The position numbers were made by a program, and so were the translations under genes. Positions 59,496 through 63,064 of a DNA stretch of 63,064 nucleotides are shown here, piece by piece; the stretch's first letter is position 1, and each line of letters starts with the position of its first letter. The notes below the pieces were generated by a model, which saw only the letters and a program-made list of their open reading frames with translations, was not told the DNA's origin and did not search any database. This stretch comes from Nitrosopumilus sp. (GTDB lineage: Archaea > Thermoproteota > Nitrososphaeria > Nitrososphaerales > Nitrosopumilaceae), in the NCBI GenBank assembly GCA_029862745.1, contig JAOTWS010000004.1:42250-105313 (forward strand), written 5' to 3'.

Positions 59496-59894
59496 CTATA
59501 GTCCGCCACCAGAGATTTCACTTAGCTCAATTTCATATCCGCTAGGATCTTTGATGTATACTGACCGTGATTTTTCAAATTCCACAGGACCATCATAGAG
59601 AACCTCTACATTCAATTCCTTGCATTTTTCCATAATATCTTCAAAGTTTGCAATATGAAAACCAAAGTGGGCAATTCCTCCACTATTTGCAGACATTTGA
59701 GGATCCTCATACAGACAAAGCTTGATAGAGTCATTGCCAATAATTTTTGAAGGAGCATCCAGCTTGTTTGGAGAATTATCTTCTTTTCTCACCTCAAACC
59801 CAAATAGATCTTTGTAAAACTGTATGCTTTGCTCCAAGTTCTTGACGTTCATATTTACATGATCCATGGATATGGCTTTGAGAAAATCACTCAT
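59496..59894 (-). CDS. VOC/glyoxalase-fold protein
   Basis: About 132 residues from the ATG at 59894; the frame opens 15 residues earlier but the fold starts at MDHVNMNVKNLEQSIQFYKDLFGFEV. Metal ligands: His near the start, HFGFHIANFED in the middle and the Glu in YEIELSEI. Isomerase, lyase or dioxygenase activity possible. Full length; stands alone. Confidence 0.82.
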   Translation of the reverse strand: MSDFLKAISMDHVNMNVKNLEQSIQFYKDLFGFEVRKEDNSPNKLDAPSKIIGNDSIKLCLYEDPQMSANSGGIAHFGFHIANFEDIMEKCKELNVEVLYDGPVEFEKSRSVYIKDPSGYEIELSEISGGGL

Positions 59895-60028
59895 AACATG
59901 TCTTCTAATCAATGTAATTAAGAATTTTTCTAAATTCATTTAATTAAAAAAATTAATTTCATCAAGATGAATTTCAGATAAAAAAATATTTTTTTGTCAA
60001 TCATAATAATAATAGAGTTTATGATATA

Positions 60029-62626
60029 TCATTGAATAGTTCTCCACAATTTCTTGTAGATTTTATACAAAACCCATCCAGTAAACATCAAAACCAATAG
60101 TATGACCATCCATTCGTATAACACCAAATCAAATATTGATGTGATCGGGTTGGGGGGTGAAGGATTCAGTACAGCTTCATCAATTTCTGGAAGTGTTGCA
60201 ACAGATTTTCCACTCCAGATGTTAGTTGCAGTAATGTTTAGTTGTATTAAATATTCTGATTCAGGTAATGACACAATGCATGTTCTGCTAGATTTTATTT
60301 GGAAACATGATGGCAAAACATTTTCTCCATCAGTCTCACCACTGTCATATACAATACCGTTAATCTCTAATGTTTCTATTGTACCAAAGTTCTCATCATA
60401 CTTGTAAATTAAAACACGTGGATTTGCAGGATCTCTTTTGATATCAAGTGTATTAGAGTCATCCATATTGATTTGATAAAAATAATCAATTGAGAAATCA
60501 TACCAAGGATACTCAATTGTATTTGTTATCTCATGTATTCCATTATTTCCTGTAATCTCCAAGTCATATGGAGATAATGCATCAAGTCCAGTGGTCAATG
60601 GAATTGACAACAATGCATCTTTAGTATCTAGTAAATATTTGTCAGAGATGTCAACTACCTCATTTAGATCAAAGGTTTGGTCCAGTATAGTGTCATATTG
60701 AGTAAAGGATGATAAAACACGCCTAGTTTTTTCTAGTTTAACGCTTCCATTTCCTTCTATAGCCAGGTTGTCAAGAGGATAGATTTCATGATCATTGATA
60801 ACTACAATATCATTTCCACTCATATCTAATCCTGAAATTATTTGGGCAAACCCATCATCATTATCGGTATCAAAGATAACTTTGTCATGGATGTACTGGT
60901 TTAGTTTAGTGGTACCGCCATCTGTTTCTTCTCTTGGAATTACATTAATTGAAATATTTACAGAATCATCTTCTTCTCCATCTGCATTAACTGCATTGAC
61001 TTGTATGGTATTGTAGAAAAAAGATTCGGGATACATGTATTCATCATTTGTCAAAAAGAACACCTCATGTCCTGCAAAATAAGTAGATTCCAATGTGTTG
61101 AATACGGTTGTATTCTCATATCTTGGAATCTTTTTTTCTTGGTTTAATACTACATCTAGTATTCCATCATAGCTAAAGTTAATCTTACCGTATCCGGCCT
61201 TTAAGAAATTAGATGTTCCATGTTGTCCTACCTCATATGGAACAATTCCTGGAAACTCTGTTGCAATTAGATCACCTGCAATCTCTACAGACTTGCCAAC
61301 TGTAACTTCATTAGCAATGATACCTACATGATGTGCCTCATCCCATGTTAATTCTATACTATCTGAGAATTCAGACTCTCCAATTGTTCCATCAATAAAG
61401 TTAAACTCCCAAGGATCTGCACCCCATGTAGAGTAAAAGTAATCATTTATTTTTGAACGTCTGTCCTCATGTATACCAATTACATCATCAGGATTTGCAT
61501 CTGTACTTTCTGATCCAAAATAATGCAACGAGTAACCTATCCTATCATCAAATGCTAATCGTTTGTCATCTCTTAGTACAGGATACACATAACTCTCATA
61601 GATTGGAAAGTATTCTACCACAAGAGATGATGTTGAATTATAATTGATATCAATCTGTGGGGTAATGTTAAACAGCTTGGTATTGTATGATATAGTCTGA
61701 TCTCCAATCAGTGATAGGTCAGTTGCATTGTACACGTTGTTTCCTCCACCGTAATCAAATGTACCAGTCCATGGTTGGAATCCTGGAATCATCATTGTGT
61801 TTGTGCATATTGCAAACTCACAGAAAAATTCATCTTCTAAAATTAATGGATCATGAGACTTTTCAATTTCTACAAATAATGTTCCAACTCTGTCATTTTT
61901 CCACTTGTATATTGGATTGTGTATCACGTTGATTGCATCCCAAACATAGTATGTTCCATCAAGATTTCTAGATGTGTAACCATCATCTTCAGTTAACTCA
62001 TATCCATCTTTTTCTATTGTGACTTCTAAATGTGGTAAGATTACTGGTGGGAAATAACTTGCAGATGCAGAAACAGTTGGCCACCCACAATGCCATTTGC
62101 CGCCTGCCTTGTGGCATGTGTATTGTTCTGCAGAAGCTGTCTTTGATACTGAAACTGGTTCTGACTCTCCAATGTTTGAGGATATTTCTGCAACACCAGA
62201 ATTAAAGGCAGAACCGTATGTACCGTCTGTGGGAGTCTCACTATCACCAGAATGACCGTGTATTACACAGTTTGGACCATTTTGTACACTAGTGATGCTT
62301 GGGGTGGATTGTATTGGACATGGTTGAAAATGACGACATCCATCTGTCCAAGTGTTAATGTTGTAATCAAACGCATCCCCAGGATAGAATGTCTTGTCAG
62401 GATTGTTTCTATGGTATGTATTGTGATGTGATGATGTGACTGTTATTTCTACGTGAACAAAGCATTTTTCTCTATATGTTGTGTCAGTTGATATGGTGTC
62501 ACTTCCTGTAACTTGATGAGTAGTAAACAAGAGTTTTGGATCACCAAATGAATAATTGACATTTAATGGAACTACAAAAGTTCCCAAGAGAAATAAACTA
62601 ACAAATAATAACGATATGAACTTCAC
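60029..62626 (-). CDS. Large cell-surface protein with C-terminal membrane anchor
   Basis: 865 residues. Signal peptide (about 1-28, FISLLFVSLFLLGTFVVPL), a Cys-containing segment with HxC groups (YTCHKAGGKWHCGW), long beta-rich extracellular region, and one C-terminal helix (WMVILLVLMFTGWVLYKIY) with a basic tail. Upstream-most large gene of the VirB-like cluster on this strand, so it may be an adhesion or channel-surrounding component. No domain recognised. Confidence 0.65.
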   Translation of the reverse strand: MKFISLLFVSLFLLGTFVVPLNVNYSFGDPKLLFTTHQVTGSDTISTDTTYREKCFVHVEITVTSSHHNTYHRNNPDKTFYPGDAFDYNINTWTDGCRHFQPCPIQSTPSITSVQNGPNCVIHGHSGDSETPTDGTYGSAFNSGVAEISSNIGESEPVSVSKTASAEQYTCHKAGGKWHCGWPTVSASASYFPPVILPHLEVTIEKDGYELTEDDGYTSRNLDGTYYVWDAINVIHNPIYKWKNDRVGTLFVEIEKSHDPLILEDEFFCEFAICTNTMMIPGFQPWTGTFDYGGGNNVYNATDLSLIGDQTISYNTKLFNITPQIDINYNSTSSLVVEYFPIYESYVYPVLRDDKRLAFDDRIGYSLHYFGSESTDANPDDVIGIHEDRRSKINDYFYSTWGADPWEFNFIDGTIGESEFSDSIELTWDEAHHVGIIANEVTVGKSVEIAGDLIATEFPGIVPYEVGQHGTSNFLKAGYGKINFSYDGILDVVLNQEKKIPRYENTTVFNTLESTYFAGHEVFFLTNDEYMYPESFFYNTIQVNAVNADGEEDDSVNISINVIPREETDGGTTKLNQYIHDKVIFDTDNDDGFAQIISGLDMSGNDIVVINDHEIYPLDNLAIEGNGSVKLEKTRRVLSSFTQYDTILDQTFDLNEVVDISDKYLLDTKDALLSIPLTTGLDALSPYDLEITGNNGIHEITNTIEYPWYDFSIDYFYQINMDDSNTLDIKRDPANPRVLIYKYDENFGTIETLEINGIVYDSGETDGENVLPSCFQIKSSRTCIVSLPESEYLIQLNITATNIWSGKSVATLPEIDEAVLNPSPPNPITSIFDLVLYEWMVILLVLMFTGWVLYKIYKKLWRTIQ

Positions 62627-62748
62627 TGTAGATTATAATTAATTTTTTAAAAAGGAAGAAAATTACTAGTCAGGTTATCCAAAATGAGGATAAATGAGAC
62701 GCATAGACGTGAAAATACTTATCTGAATTGAATTCATGAAATTCTGTT

Positions 62749-63064
62749 ATGGGTTTGTTGGATAGATTTAGTCGTACGTTTGACAAGCATGGATACGACC
62801 TAGATGGGTATGATAAAAATGGGTTTAATAAAAAAGGATATGACAAAAATGGGTACGATAAAAAAGGATATGACAAAAATGGGTACGATAAAAAAGGATA
62901 TGACAAAAACGGGTTTAACAAAAAAGGATATGACAAAAAAGGATATGACAAAAGAGGATACAAAAACGGGTATGATGAAGATGGATTTGATTTTAAGGGT
63001 TACAATAAAGATGGATTTAACAAAAACGGGTTTAACAAAAAAGGATACGACAAAGATGGGTATG
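62749..63064 (+). CDS. YDKNG-repeat protein (partial)
   Basis: Runs off the right edge; 105 residues visible. After MGLLDRFSRTF the protein is a tandem array of the pentapeptide G-[YF]-[DN]-K-[NKDR], about 18 units, for example GYDKNGYDKKG. The DNA repeats with a 15-base unit. Asp/Asn-Gly-Tyr spacing resembles calcium-binding or carbohydrate-contacting repeats, but no known family is certain. No signal peptide, so likely cytoplasmic. The two strands both stay open, an effect of the repeat. Confidence 0.7.
   Translation, partial: MGLLDRFSRTFDKHGYDLDGYDKNGFNKKGYDKNGYDKKGYDKNGYDKKGYDKNGFNKKGYDKKGYDKRGYKNGYDEDGFDFKGYNKDGFNKNGFNKKGYDKDGY

Noticed and set aside
62670-62963. Minus-strand open frame with repeats of LSYPF
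   Set aside because: It is the reverse frame of the YDKNG repeat; the 15-base period keeps both strands open. The plus frame has a sensible start and charge pattern.
1-63064. CRISPR arrays, rRNA and tRNA genes
   Set aside because: No regularly spaced repeats of CRISPR type and no conserved rRNA or T-loop-like segments were seen on reading both strands by eye.

Overview
The window is AT-rich, gene-dense archaeal DNA. It carries a TFB-type initiation factor, a two-ring Cdc48 ATPase, archaeal DtdA, leaderless promoters, many tiny zinc-binding proteins, secreted cupredoxin and YVTN-propeller proteins, and CbtA/CbtB. Together these point to an ammonia-oxidising thaumarchaeon (Nitrososphaerota, Nitrosopumilus/Nitrosarchaeum-like). 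The assignment rests on gene content only; there is no rRNA gene, and I found no tRNA gene.

Layout. 1-12.3 kb is mostly housekeeping: dtdA (partial), a phosphoesterase/nucleotidyltransferase pair, UspA plus a cation/proton antiporter, Cdc48, and a zinc-finger metallopeptidase. 12.3-24.3 kb holds an F420-type oxidoreductase, surface proteins, a Fic protein with a strong palindromic operator, two copper/propeller exported proteins, a cobalt-uptake pair (cbtB-cbtA) with a divergent regulator, and a 391-bp segment present twice (99% identical) that encodes two translationally coupled zinc-ribbon proteins. 24.3-34 kb carries a VirB6/TrbL-like membrane protein, a DUF6745 pair, a winged-helix regulator coupled to an unusual nucleotidyl cyclase, and a Kazal/metallo-beta-lactamase fusion. 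34-40.6 kb has Dps, an epimerase, a 2OG-Fe(II) oxygenase coupled to a small partner, and TFB. 41-50.4 kb is a signalling and regulation cluster: two paralogous class III cyclases, three DUF6659-like proteins plus one remnant, a five-member array of small CPCC zinc proteins (one broken), and two zinc-ribbon regulators that share a palindromic operator. 51-62.6 kb is a minus-strand type IV secretion/DNA-import-like module (VirB4 ATPase, PrgI/VirB3-like, VirB2-like, accessory membrane and surface proteins). The window ends inside a gene for a YDKNG-repeat protein.

The best candidate for something undescribed is a two-part unit that occurs twice, at 50.5-50.96 kb and 58.4-58.86 kb. In each, a 26-residue microprotein with core WEE[V/I]QGLSWIF is read leftward from its own TATA box. 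Divergent from it lies a ~260-nt block that looks like a structured RNA: stems at both ends are kept by paired base changes while the primary sequence diverges, and each block ends in a T-tract. A third, decayed microprotein copy lies beside the VirB6-like gene, so all three copies are next to the type IV secretion-like genes.

The cluster as a whole reads as an accessory region of small zinc-binding regulators, cyclic-nucleotide signalling and a DNA-transfer-like membrane machine, set between conserved core genes.
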